Positions 1 to 10,676 of a stretch of DNA of 64,000 bases are shown here, piece after piece; the first letter of the stretch is position 1; each line of letters starts with the position of its first letter. The DNA comes from Cristatella mucedo. Lineage: Eukaryota > Bryozoa > Phylactolaemata > Cristatellidae. Under the pieces are notes generated by a model. It was given only the letters and a program-made list of their open reading frames with translations, did no database searches and was not told where the DNA came from. The stretch is from NCBI GenBank assembly GCA_009760855.2, contig WPIO01000014.1, positions 5,252,001 through 5,316,000 of the forward strand, given 5' to 3'. Both the position numbers and the translations under genes were made by a program.

Positions 1-13
1 TTCTTCTTCTTCG

Positions 14-756
<743 letters not shown>

Positions 757-943
757 CTGGTGAGCCACGTTGGCACGCTAGGCAAGGCGGTTGCTTTCAC
801 GACCTTGTTCCCGCGGTCGTGGGCTCGAATTCCGCAATGGGCGATCCTTTATTGCCGCTCCAAGCGGTGGTGATAGCCGTAAAGGCTCTTCTGTCGCTGT
901 ACAAAAGAGGCTGGTAAAAATCAGCTGGTATTTTTTTTATTGC
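757..943 (+). mobile_element. SINE-1 copy (tRNA-derived)
   Basis: The head has a tRNA-like A box (tggcacgctaggcaagg) and a B box at about 821-835 (gggctcgaattccgc), the internal RNA polymerase III promoter arrangement of tRNA-derived SINEs. The body, with its gccgtaaaggctcttctgtc core, and the tail (ggctggtaaaaatcagc, then a T run) match about a dozen other places in the window. It makes no protein. Confidence 0.85.
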
Positions 944-963
944 AGGGAGGGCCTACCAGGTTT

Positions 964-1279
964 GTAATGTAATGTAATGTATCTCCGTCAGTAACTCCAC
1001 AAAGTCATAAAGACCATGTGGGTGTTACGCAGGAGATTTTTGTATAGCGCACTTACAGCCTAAGCGGCTTTCGGTACGCATTCGGTACCCAACAGACTTC
1101 GTCTCACGCAACAAAGAGAAAGTGGGAAGCATAGCAGAGTCAGGAGAGCAGTTGAGGTAGTGAGTAGCATAGAAGTAGCAGTTCGGGACCGCTGAAAAAG
1201 ATGTGCCATAGTCGGCAGTTGGAGAGTAGTTGTCGTTGCGTAAGAATTGTGGAAGCGAGTTCCACAGTCTAGGACCTGA
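964..1279 (-). mobile_element. LINE-B 3' fragment
   Basis: It starts with a (TGTAA)n tail at about 964-980 on the + strand, which is the 3' end of a minus-strand element. It then matches the copies at 17.04 kb and 50.1 kb through the segment encoding the end of the reverse-transcriptase protein (the WNSLP-like region). Similarity stops abruptly after ggacctg at about 1278, so this is a 5'-truncated or rearranged copy. No intact frame remains. Confidence 0.8.
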
Positions 1280-1589
1280 ATTATTGAATGCAAGCTATAT
1301 TCACAGGGTCGCTAGATCCTTGGGCGTCGCTGCTTCGGTTCCCATATTCAAGTGTCTCTCCGAAGGGCAATATGTTTTTTTTAAATGAGACTAGAATAGC
1401 TGGCTGCTGGAGTGGCACGCCTTCGGCGGGCATGTTCCGCGTGGGTTTCCAGTGAGGCTATCGTTAATTTCAACAGGACTGGCAATTTTAGGGCTGTATT
1501 AATGATCAACTAATGATAAATATAATACTTGAACAAGGTTTAGCAATAATTATAATGCTAATAAGAAATTTTTCGTGCGTGCTAACCTC
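1280..1589. other. Unannotated AT-rich sequence
   Basis: Between LINE-B and a SINE-1 copy. Nothing recognisable was seen. Confidence 0.5.
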
Positions 1590-1756
1590 CGTATCTTAGT
1601 CCAGCGGCAAGGTGCTCGCTCTGCGTTACCCGGGTCGATGGTTTGAGTCCTGCAATGGGCCATTGCCAAATGCAAGCGGCGGAGAAAGCCTTTAAGGCTC
1701 CTCTGCCGCTACACAAATAAGGCTGCTGAATCAGCGAATCATTTTTCCAGAGAGAA
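1590..1756 (+). mobile_element. SINE-1 copy (tRNA-derived)
   Basis: A-box-like tagtccagcggcaagg, B-box-like tggtttgagtcctgc, the diverged body and the tail ggctgctgaatcagcg match the SINE-1 family. It is more diverged than the copy at 757, so probably older. Confidence 0.75.
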
Positions 1757-2892
1757 CTAATTTTTTTTAGACACTGGATGTGCTATACAGCGAGCAGGTT
1801 ATCTATCCTTTTAGGTAGGTCCAACGGCGCCCGCCGAGCGGTGCGGGTCGGCGGCACGCCGCCTCCGGGCCACCCCTAACCGGAGCGCTAATTCATTTTC
1901 TTCAAGTGCGCCGAAAGAGGCGTCCGGGTCGCACGCGTTCGGACCGGTGCTGCAGGCTGTCTCGCACACTTTTGTAACAGCTAAAATTATCAAGTGATGG
2001 AACAGTTATGCAATAGCGAAAAAAAGCGAGTAAAACTGATCAGTTTTGAGAGACAGGTAAAAGTGTCTCACCGGGTCGATTTCCACGAAAAGTGCATTAC
2101 CTGGTCCTACTCACATTAGCATAGATCTCGACACGGTCCCACTCTCATTTTTGTCGATTTTAGACTCCCCTCGGTACTTTAAATCTTGGCCGCGTTCTCA
2201 GTCCTCTCCTACATCTTTAACAGCCGCAAAAGAGCTCGAGACTGCTACCGAGAGTGCGTGCGCCTGGCATCCTGGTCACTTTTCCGTTGATTCGTAAGCC
2301 GTACCTTGAAAGTCCGTAGACGCCGATCGTGCGCTTCGTCTGGCGGGCATCGATTTCGCGCCTGCGCTTGCGGCGTTGAGGATTTTCCGGATGGCTGCGT
2401 GCGTGCGCGCTAGCGGCGTGGGAGCTGAATCGTATAGCAGTCGTTATACTGGCTGTGCTGTTGTAAGCTTAGGATGTCCGGCACCTTCGGATCCATAAAC
2501 CCGTTCGTTCGGTCTGCGGTTGGGTTAGACCGGACCGGCCCGCGGTGCCGCGTAGTTAGCCCGGCGGGCGACCGAGGGAGGTGATTTCTTTTCTGTAAGG
2601 TCGCGGCTGAACCTTTCAGCCGGCGGCCCGGGCTGCGACGGAAGCAGAATGAGAAGTCCTGCTGGCCAGATTGGACGCCGAGGCAAGCTTTGCTCGCGTA
2701 CGCTGGGCGAACTGCCGGCGCCGTGCCGTTACCGCAAGACATTTCACTGATAGGCGTTCGCGTCCTGCGGTCAGGGTATTTAGCTGAATATTTTTCGGTT
2801 GTGTGGCAACGCAGGGACGGGCCGTGGTCTCCCTAGTATAGGCACTAAGATTTGGCTGCGGTTGTGTGAAACTGTACCGCTGGCTTATTTAT
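1757..2892. other. Unannotated, partly GC-rich sequence
   Basis: CpG-containing GC-rich patches occur at about 1820-1950 and 2330-2740. A 110-residue open frame on the minus strand (2410-2742) has no recognisable motif and is plausibly chance in GC-rich DNA. No repeat relationship to the rest of the window was found. Confidence 0.4.
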
Positions 2893-3029
2893 GCTAAGTC
2901 TAAGTTCCTTCATTCTTTGGCTCCAGCCCTCTAACCATCGACCGTGCTTTCTTTGCAGCATATTTTAAGTGTTTAGGAAGGGATTGAGTTCTCTGAGGGT
3001 GCTATATCGAATGTATTATTATTATTATT
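2893..3029 (+). mobile_element. LINE-A 3' fragment with internal deletion
   Basis: A segment encoding the LINE-A C-terminus (the 'HS..APA' region; ccttcattctttggctccag) is joined directly to the terminal 3' UTR motif. That motif includes gattgagttctctgaggg and ends in ATT repeats at about 3014-3029. The intervening approximately 350 bp seen in the copy at 60.4-61.0 kb are missing. Confidence 0.7.
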
Positions 3030-3079
3030 AAGTCGGATTTACGCAGAATCCTAATCCGTATACCCTATATTCCGATATG

Positions 3080-3391
3080 CGTCAGATCATCCCCTGACTT
3101 GACCACATTTTAAAAGAATTTAAAGACACCTATTGAGGACAGCATTTAGTGGGTCCCTGTGATTCGTCCTTCATGTGCTTATTCGTGCTGACACTGTGCA
3201 TGCTGCCACTAACCACATTTGCATGCTGACCCTGTGCATGGCACCCCCTAACCATGTTATTCATGTTGTTTATGAAGCATGATATTACTCACGATTCAAT
3301 CGTGTTTCCCTTTGCAGCAAATGTAAAGCGCCTAGGAAGAGATGGAGTTCTTTGAGGGCACTTTATCAAGTGCATTATTATCATTATTATA
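3080..3391 (+). mobile_element. LINE-A 3' end fragment
   Basis: It matches the end of the LINE-A coding region (cctgacttgaccacattt, then the TAFSGSL-like C-terminus and stop). The 3' UTR, the conserved end motif gagttctttgagggcactt and a degenerate (ATT)n tail follow. Several point changes break the frame. Confidence 0.85.
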
Positions 3392-3396
3392 CCGGT

Positions 3397-4241
3397 GATT
3401 ACGAAAAGCATGTGGTACGATGCTTACCCTGGTGGGGGAGTAGATCGGAGAGATAGGCCGGAGCCAAAGAATGAAGTGACCGAAAAATGAGTGACAAAAC
3501 CTTGAAGTCGATGCGTTGCTTCACTGGTAGCCAGTGCAGGTCGACAAGAAGTGGTGTGATGTTGCAACTGCGACGCTCATGACAGACAAGCCTAGCTGCA
3601 GAGTTTTGCATCAGCTGTAATCGCCCGATTGCACATGCCGGTAGGCCAGTAATCAGTGAGTTACAGAAGTCAATAAGGGATGTCACAAATGCTTGGACCA
3701 ATTTAGAAGTGGTATCCCTATCTGAACAGCCCGAATATTTTATCAATGTTATGTAGATGAAAATAGGCAGACTTGACTTTGCAACGGATGTGGTCGTCTA
3801 ATGAGAGGTCACTTTGGAACATGACACCTAGATTTCGTGCAGATTCAACAGGAAATTGCTGGCAGAGCCAATTTTGAGCATTAGGTTTTCTAATTCCTGA
3901 ATCACACTTGGTTTGGCCATACCTAGTAAGTTGGTTTTATCATCATTCAATTTAAGAAAGTTTGCTGCCATCCATGTGTGGATGTCATCAATGCATGCAG
4001 CAAGAGAGTTGAGATAATTTGACATGCTGGAGGGCTTGGAAGGATCAAATTAAAGGTACAACTGAGTGTCATCTACATAGAAGTGAAAGCCTAGGTTGTG
4101 CCTGGCAGTCACATCGGCAAGAGGGAGAGTATAAGCCGTGAACAGAACAGGGCCAAGCACAGAGCCCTGAGGTACCCCATACTGTAGCCAAGTGTAGGGC
4201 CTAAGGACGAGCTTCTCCTGAGAGGTCGGCCGGATTTCCAC
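3397..4241 (-). pseudogene. LINE-A reverse transcriptase fragment, decayed
   Basis: This minus-strand remnant of an L2/CR1-like non-LTR retrotransposon codes, in three broken frames, for the later part of the reverse transcriptase and the region after it. Reading minus, motif B ([14 protein letters not shown]) and motif C ([12 protein letters not shown], with both catalytic aspartates) lie at about 4050-4200. Then come the LNDDKTNLL motif near 3900-3960 and the post-RT segment ([35 protein letters not shown]) at 3399-3746. In vivo such a protein would copy LINE RNA at a nicked target site. Frameshifts separate the blocks, motif A upstream is lost, and there is no 3' tail, so it cannot be active. 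It faces a plus-oriented LINE-A fragment ending at 3391, which makes an inverted pair. Confidence 0.88.
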
Positions 4242-4380
4242 AAGAGTTCTTGTGCAGCAAGAATGCCTAGCACGGCTACTATACTGCCCAGATAGCCTTC
4301 CGACCCAGCAGCCGGTTCACTCGCTGGGGGACGTTCTGAAAACATCAATTGTCAGGCCCGTCCTCAACCGGGGTCCATGG

Positions 4381-4446
4381 ATAATAATAATAATAATAAT
4401 GCACTTGATAAAGCGCCCCCAGAGAACCTAATCTCTTTCTAGGCGC
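4381..4446 (-). mobile_element. LINE-A extreme 3' end
   Basis: On the + strand it begins with an (AAT)n run and then aagcgcccccagagaacc, the reverse complement of the LINE-A end motif. Only the last 65 bp or so of the element are present. Confidence 0.75.
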
Positions 4447-5587
4447 TTGATGGATGGCCTTGGGCCTCGAGAGTTCAAGTACCTGTTGATGGTGGTCGCA
4501 CGGAGCGAGGCTTGCTGCCACACCGGATCCTAAGATCCTAAAAAGTTGCTCCGACTACTTTTGGTAAATGCCAGAAGCTGCTGATGCAAAGGTTTTCAGG
4601 AGAAGAAAAACCAGCTGGCAGAGGTTCTCTTGCTTGTGCCCCCTTCCTTCCTTGCAGCTTGACTGCTGCTGTGGTAGCATGCAATATGCAGTTGGTCTGA
4701 GGCCATGCAGCTGCATCTTTTCTCCGAATGATGGCGATGCCCTCTGCCTGACTGGCCGTACGAGTCACTAGTCATCGTGGCAAACATCAGGACAAGGACA
4801 TCTTCCACAAGGTCGGCAGGGCGGTCTATTGTAGAAGGGACTTCCGGCATTACTAATCGTGATTGTTTGCGTACGACAGCTAGTCCACGTGTCCTCATGT
4901 CATTCAATAGTATGCTGCATATACGAACTTTGCATGCTTTCTGTATCCCCTATCGAGTTATGTCGTTGTTTACAGTGTAGCCGTCTGACTGTGAAGGCTG
5001 CCGAGCCTCGACGTGCATCAGAAAAAGCTGGAAATGCAGAAACGAACAGTACCGGTAATGTCTAGACCTCAGTTTAAATGTTTGTTAACTTTGATTCCTT
5101 TGCTGTTTTTTCCGACTAAATGTGAATCGCAAGATGCAAATTTGTCACGTTTCCACTCGCCTACCTATGGAATGCTTAAGGGCTGAGTAATCGATGACTG
5201 GTTGTTTTAATTGGTTGCTTTTGGTGCACGTGTGTTGCATGGTGCAAATTCATGTATGTTCTTTGCCGGCTGATACATGGAACAAGCCAGGGTGCAAACT
5301 AGCCCGTCTGTCAGAGCACTTTACAATCCCCTGATGGAGAAACCAAGTTTGAGAAGCCTAGAGAGAACATGCGGCGTCGTTGCTATGAGTTAGGCCAGCA
5401 CGACGACACTGGCCGTCACTTCTACATAGAAAAAACACCCAGCTCTTTGCTTGTCGTTCGAAGGGGATCAGCTGCTGCTGCTGCTGCCCTTGAAGGAGTA
5501 ACAGATGCTGTTTGGCTGAATGCCTGGTCTGCAGACATTGGTGGATCGAAGTGTCAGCAAATGACCTTTGGGTTGGAGTATGATCGT
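4447..5587. other. Unannotated stretch
   Basis: It contains a short (CTG)n-like run near 5470-5490 and several motif-free open frames under 105 codons on both strands. One plus-strand frame (5369-5584) reads an alanine run followed by LEGVTDAV, but no flanking splice sites or family match make it a gene call. Confidence 0.4.
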
Positions 5588-5717
5588 TAGGCCCAGTCAT
5601 CAAGGTGCTCACCCCGACCAAGGTCTGGCCAAGGTCGTGGGCTGGAGAGCCCCGTGGCTTATGTAAAGCGTCTGAATGGAGACAAAAGTTCTCTTTGGGT
5701 GCTATACAAATTAATTA
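5588..5717 (+). mobile_element. SINE-2 copy
   Basis: A tRNA-like head (aaggtgctcaccccgacc, then gtcgtgggctggagagcc) is followed by the SINE-2 tail from atgtaaagcgtctgaatg to gctatacaaattaatta. The tail resembles the LINE-A 3' end. Confidence 0.75.
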
Positions 5718-6324
5718 TCAACGCTGATGCAGAAACCCTAAATGTGTATCTGGAATACGTTGATCGACTTTTATACACCGCGAGACCACCATCAAGGCTG
5801 GCAATTAGGCTGTCCTTTTTGTGATTTGCATTATTTCCAACTTTCGAGGTCAGCAGTAACATTGATTCATTTCCATAATTAGGGGCTATATAGTACGTCC
5901 TTTGGTTAGCTAACGATCTCCAGCTGTCTTGTGCTAGCAAGATTGGACGAATGCCATGCATTCATATCAACATTTCTAGATAACTAGCCTTATACAATCG
6001 GTCCTATGCCTGACTGCCTCACAGTCAGACTGGTCTTCAGATCCCAAAATTGGCCTTGTACAGAGGAAGCATATGCGACTGGATGCAAGATATTTATAGG
6101 AATAGTATCAGTCACCTCATACTTTCTGGTTCAGTCAGCACAAGCTCTCCCCTCAAGCTTGGTAACAGTGGCACACCTCTCTGCCAGTACCTTACGTTTT
6201 CTTTCCGTTTCAATTTTTCAATTTTTTCGAGGTGAAATGCCAATTTTTTAATGCCGATCGTTCACCAAAAGCAACTGTGGCTACCAGTGAGGTGCAGGCA
6301 ACTTTGTCTCTTGTAGCAACCACT
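5718..6324. other. Unannotated AT-rich stretch
   Basis: Short overlapping open frames without motifs; no repeat match was seen. Confidence 0.45.
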
Positions 6325-6514
6325 CTGCCTGCGTGGCTTTGGAGTTACATACTTCGCATTGGGATAAGACGCTTGTACTTAGTGACTCAGGTCATGGGTT
6401 CGAATCCTGCAGCAGGCAATTCTTAGTTCTTGATTGCCCTCTGCAAGTGGGAGTGATGGTCGATGTGGCTGTTATAAACAAGCCTGTAGAATCAGCTAAC
6501 CTTAACTTTTCTGG
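6325..6514 (+). mobile_element. SINE-1 copy (tRNA-derived)
   Basis: It carries an essentially perfect B box, gggttcgaatcctgc, at 6396-6410. The body is diverged, and the tail gtagaatcagctaacc is followed by T-rich sequence. Confidence 0.8.
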
Positions 6515-6597
6515 GAGACTAAAAAACATCAGCTTAAACAACTTTCTTGATTTCCTTTGTCTGTCTGCTGTCATCTCCGTGTCACATTTAAAATCAA

Positions 6598-6672
6598 AAC
6601 AAATGTAAAGCGCCTAGAAAGAGATTAAGTTCTCTGAGGGCGCTTTATCAAGTGCAATATTATTATTATTAT
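6598..6672 (+). mobile_element. LINE-A extreme 3' end
   Basis: aaatgtaaagcgcctagaa, the end motif, tttatcaagtgc and an (ATT)n tail give a well-preserved terminal 75 bp. Confidence 0.85.
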
Positions 6673-6879
6673 TTTTAAAACATTCGTTATATAATACGTC
6701 AGGTAGAAAATCAAAATTTATGTATACTACCACTAAAGATAACTATGCATGCAGCCATTCGCAAGTTGCTAAGGATGTGGTGCTGGACCGAGGTGGTAAG
6801 GATTTCCCCTACTTGCCGGGACCCACACACATCGTGCAGCAGATAAAGCTCCCTGCACGTCATTTGCAGCAAGTGTCAT

Positions 6880-7000
6880 GAATAAATAAATAAAATTTAT
6901 TTGTTTAGTACCCTAAGATAGCTTAATCTCTATCCAGGCACTTCTTGTATGTCGACGGGTTCGAGCCCAAGACTCGGTCTCAAATGCAAACTCCTCAACC
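6880..7000 (-). mobile_element. SINE-2-like copy
   Basis: The + strand starts with an (AAAT)n tail and then tttgtttagtaccctaag and cttaatctctatccaggc, the reverse complement of a SINE-2 tail. The tRNA-like head is diverged (gggttcgagcccaagac). Confidence 0.6.
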
Positions 7001-7171
7001 TACGGTGGTTGCAGCTTGGCACCCAATTTGCATATGTAAGGATCACGTTCATTCAGATGCCACACCGGGATTTGGCAGTCATGCAGGTGGACATGTAAGT
7101 GGACATGTATTGCATGTACAGGACATGTACTGCTGAGGCTTTACAGCCGCCCTGTGGTGAGTGCCGAATGA

Positions 7172-7245
7172 AAAGTAGTCGCGATAGCTCAATCGGAAGG
7201 AGCACCGAACCGGCAACGTAGTGGTTTTGAGTTCGTTTCCTACTC
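7172..7245 (+). repeat. tRNA-like relic
   Basis: gcgatagctcaatcggaagg resembles a tRNA D-arm/A box and gagttcgtttcctac a decayed B box. Acceptor-stem pairing is not convincing, so it is more likely a SINE head or tRNA pseudogene than a functional tRNA. Confidence 0.4.
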
Positions 7246-7424
7246 TTTATTTTGAAATTTAAAATTATTGCACAACGGGGTCGTTGGAATTATTTGTAAC
7301 TTCGGCTTAAGGCCATGCGTGCATTCAGTTCAGGAGTGCCGAGAAATGCTGGGCATTCAGGAATGCCGAGAAAAGCAGACTGCTAATTGGCATTTGTCCT
7401 ATAATGCATGTGCAAAGCCAAAGG

Positions 7425-7576
7425 CTAGCTGATCAAATAACCTCATTTACATAGCGACAGAAGAGCCATAGCTCTTATCGCCCGCTTGCAATGGGTAATA
7501 AAGTGTTGCCCGCTTCATGAGTCGAACTCACGGACCCGGTTGGTGAAGTCCGAGCACTTCACCCTTTCGGAACACA
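7425..7576 (-). mobile_element. SINE-1 copy (tRNA-derived)
   Basis: The reverse-complement family pattern is present: the tail gctgatcaaataacctc, agcgacagaagagccata, then the B-box complement gagtcgaactcacgg and the head ending cttcaccctttcgg. Confidence 0.75.
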
Positions 7577-7676
7577 ATTGTAATTACAAGCATAGCCATG
7601 CGTTCAGGTAGTACAGTGGAATTTGGAAAGTCAGTAGAAATTTAAAGCCAGGGCTTTCAGCCCTTTAGTGTGTGTG

Positions 7677-7774
7677 GGCTAAATATGATCGCGCTTCCTT
7701 TAGAGCATATGTAAGTGCCCAGAAAGAGATTAAATTCCCCGAGGGTGCTATACACATGTATTGTTATTATTATT
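7677..7774 (+). mobile_element. SINE-2 / LINE-A-like 3' end
   Basis: gagcatatgtaagtgccc, agagattaaattccccgagg and gctatacacatgtattg are followed by (ATT)n. The mix of LINE-A 'agaaagag' and SINE-2 'gctatacaaatg' features makes assignment to one family uncertain. Confidence 0.65.
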
Positions 7775-8558
7775 TTAAAAAGGTAGTCTTGATAGGCTGT
7801 CAATCGATAGAACACTGGCCGATAGCCCAGCAGATGGCTTTTCTGCCCGAGGCAAAAGATTTTCGGCATTCGCTCCTGCAGCAGCAGATGGGTTTTGGGT
7901 CGGTCTGTGTTGAGGTTGAACGAAATTGCCAAGAAGAAGCAATGACAGATAGGAGGCACTTGGTAATTGTATCGAGTGGAAATAGTACCCTTAAGAAGGC
8001 CATACCAATTACTTTACACACGCAGGTTCAAGAGCTAATCATTATATACAGCCGGTAGCCAGGATTAAGCTAAGGGAAGACCTTGACCTTGCAATAAACA
8101 GCCAGCCATAGGAAGGCTGAAGGGGCACTTACCACCCCCACACGCCCCTTGGGTCGGTCGGTCCAGTTGGGGAATCTGGGCCTGCTGGACTTCCTATGCG
8201 TGCACGGTGTGGTGTACTGTGAAGGGAATGTAATGTAATTTTTAGAGAAATACAGTGAAAACGACTGAAGGTGCAGTGTCAGATAGCACCAGCAGCAGCT
8301 GCAGCTGCAGTAGCAGGAAGCCGCAGAAGGCAGCAGAGATCGAAGCTGCTTGCTGCTCAAAGACCTCCGATATATCCGGAGGATATGCCGGTGGCTTTGG
8401 TGTGCCCCTTGGATAAGTTGACAGAAAAAAAACATTCGGGTCATGTTTTGTCAGTGACTCGACCGAACGAAGTGCAGGTCGAAGTCTCATTTCCGAATGT
8501 GTTTAAGCAAGAGGCGTCGAGTTGCCTTACCGCGTGCGTTTGAGATTGGCAGCTGCGA
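7775..8558. other. Unannotated stretch with GCA-rich segment
   Basis: GCA/GCT-rich DNA at about 8270-8350 opens alanine-rich frames on both strands. A 128-codon plus-strand frame at 7672-8055 begins inside the SINE and has no motif. No gene is called. Confidence 0.4.
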
Positions 8559-8834
8559 TTGCTCGCAGACAACTGCTCGGCACCGTGCACCGTGCCAGCG
8601 GCTGGCGTCGTCTGGTCAAGCAGCTTCGGCCAGTGCTCGTCCATTCGCCGAGTCACCGATGGCACTCTGCTTGCAGTTGCTGCCGGTTTGGCCACGCTGG
8701 AGGCGTGCCTCGTGAGCGAACTGTTGGCCGGCGGCAGCACGCAGAGTCTGGAGCGAGTGGGCAACGGCTACTTGAAACGTGCCACCGACAATCACGGGAA
8801 GCAGGCGCTCTTACTCGCCCAGAGGATGCTCTGA
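8559..8834 (+). pseudogene. Possible talin-like C-terminal rod fragment (tentative)
   Basis: A plus-strand open segment ending at TGA 8832-8834. In its last 55 codons it reads VAAGLATLEAC, then SLERVGNGYLKRATDN. From knowledge of talins, the last actin-binding helical bundle carries a run like VAAST..LL.AC and a GNAVKRASDN motif at similar spacing, so the segment may be a distant or decayed talin rod exon. Talin links integrins to actin in the cell cortex. Against this: the first half of the frame shows no talin match, no clear splice acceptor or donor frames it, and no neighbouring exon is secure. It could be chance similarity of an alanine-rich helix. Confidence 0.25.
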
Positions 8835-9594
8835 TTCCTCACAAGGATGATGAATGATCCCTGGAAGTGCAGGCATGACACCTGTAGCTTTCTCCCTTCT
8901 TCTCTGCAGACAACTTCCCCCCCCACTCTGCACACCACCCCCTCCCTCCACTTCTGCTGCCCCTTGTCAAGGGTAGATGACGTTGCTGTTTGGCAGAGCA
9001 GAGTCTGCAGCATGCACTGGCGATGGCAGCAGCCAGCTAGTGGCCACAGCCGATGGAGGCAGCAGCAGCAGAAGCAGCAGGGCCTGTGGAGGAGGAACAT
9101 GGGACCACATCGTTGGCATCAAGCCCGTTTCGGCTGGCCTGGCTGTGGCCTGCCCTGGTCAGCGGCACTCTCCCTGCCATCGTCACTCATCTGAGCAGGA
9201 GCTGCGGGTAATGGCCAGCTGCAAGGATCGGCTTAGTTGAGGGCTTGAGCGCAATGTGTGCAAAGATCCGCGATCTTTTATTGCTAGTAGGAGGTACTAC
9301 ACAAAGTGGTCACCGATGTCTGATCCTGCTTGCCAGAGGAAGATATTGCTGAAGCCGTCTCTAAGCCACAGAGCACAGCAGAGCCGGTGCCAATCACCAG
9401 TGCAGACGAAGCCGTAATGTCTGTTCGTGATTCAGTGCATGCAACAAGCCTGAGGTTTTACTGACTGATGGTCATACATGTCTTCAGGTTTGGTTTAGCA
9501 TGCTGGCCTTAGCAAGATACTGCCTTTTAGCTTTTTATGCTTGATAACGTGCATGTCACTAACCCTTGAATATTGATTTTCATTCGGTGAATTC
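8835..9594. other. Unannotated CAG-rich stretch
   Basis: A pyrimidine-rich block at 8900-8960 is followed by AGATG and a CAG-rich segment (9000-9100) open in several frames. It may be exon-derived, but frame and product cannot be decided. Confidence 0.35.
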
Positions 9595-9662
9595 TAAAAT
9601 GCCTGGAACAAGATTAGGTTCACTTAGGGCACTATACAAGCGATGTATTATTTATTATTATA
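9595..9662 (+). mobile_element. SINE-2 / LINE-A-like 3' end, old
   Basis: aatgcctggaacaagattag, cacttagggcactatacaag and a TTATTATT-like tail form a diverged copy of the shared end. Confidence 0.6.
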
Positions 9663-9689
9663 TGTTGTGGCTTCAGCATTGTATTGACG

Positions 9690-9975
9690 ATTTGGCCTTG
9701 GACATTTTGACCAGGATGTAATTTCTCTGCCAGTTCGACCCTTTCAACTGCTTTTGATTCTGGTCGATTGTCGATGGTCGCCCCCCCCCGAGGCATGTTT
9801 TGGCTGCCATAGGACATTTCGGTCACAGCCCCCTAGACATTTCGGCCATCGTCAGCCAGGACACTTCGGCCAGCCTACCAACGTTTTGCCCCACTGACGT
9901 TTTGCATTCACCGACATTTTGTCCATGCCGAGGTTTTGCCTCTACCAACGTTTTTCCCACACAGACTTTTTGGTC
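9690..9975. repeat. Degenerate array of acattt-(c/t)g-gcc motifs
   Basis: Variants of gacattttg, gacatttcgg, acacttcggcc, aacgttttgcc and gaggttttgcc recur irregularly, mostly 14-28 bp apart, at least ten times. A C10 tract sits at 9781-9790. It is too irregular for a simple satellite and could be a decayed short-period repeat or a transposon end. Confidence 0.5.
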
Positions 9976-10365
9976 GTGGATGTTTGGACCTATAGCCCGG
10001 AAGTTTCAGCTGAAAGGTAGGGAAGATATTTCGGCTGTGAAAGCTGATGATTCTGCTGCAAAGGCGCCCGATAATGGAGCACTTGGCGAGGAGTCTGGAA
10101 CATTCTTTGCCTTTCCTTTATGCCTAAAGCTGAGAATTTACATGATCCACCCTTTTAGGGATCACATCTCAAACTACAGGATCATCAAAGGTATATGGCC
10201 ACCAAGATCAATAAAAATCATCATGGAGCATCAGCAGAAGTTGAGGGAGTCAGTTATGTAGAGATTGGACTATAAATATAGCTTCAGACATTTAAAGCTG
10301 CAATTGCCTGCTTCAAGTCTAACAAGGCTATGACTGTGCCGCAGATGTTCTTCACAATCAGTGGG
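9976..10365. other. Unannotated stretch
   Basis: It continues a 153-codon plus-strand open frame (9800-10258) that begins inside the motif array. The second half (about residues 60-150) has ordinary composition but no motif I recognise. Confidence 0.35.
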
Positions 10366-10676
10366 CTACTGCCCTGGTTTGTCCCAGGGGTGAGGTGCTT
10401 GCCTGTAACTGCCAAGGTCGTGTGGACTGAGCCCTGGAGCATATGTAAAGCGCCTTAATAACAATAATAATCATAGTACACTTGATATAGCACCCTGAGA
10501 GAACTCAATCTCTTTCTAGGCACTTTACATTTGCTGCAAAGAAAGCACGATCGAATGGTTAGTAAAGTGGTTAGTATGTTGAATAAACAACAAGAATAAC
10601 ATGGTTAGGGGTGACATACACAGGGTCATCATGGATGGAGATATAGTTCTCGTAGGGTGCTAAGCAAATTGAAATA
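10366..10676 (+). mobile_element. SINE-2 copy split by a LINE-A insertion
   Basis: The head (gccctggtttgtcccagggg) and first part of the tail (catatgtaaagcgcct) end at about 10454. The rest of the tail (gagatatagttctcgtagg, gctaagcaaattgaaat) resumes at about 10633. The 178 bp between are a LINE-A end in the opposite orientation. Confidence 0.75.
10455..10632 (-). mobile_element. LINE-A 3' end nested in a SINE-2
   Basis: It starts at an (AAT)n-like tail, then has the complement of the LINE-A end motif and 3' UTR (ctttacatttgctgcaaag, taacatggttaggggtgac) and stops at acagggtcatcatgg. It is 5'-truncated, so only non-coding 3' UTR was inserted. Confidence 0.75.

Noticed and set aside
6325-6430. 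tRNA gene suggested by a perfect B box
   Set aside because: The flanking body and tail match SINE-1 copies elsewhere; no cloverleaf with paired acceptor stem.
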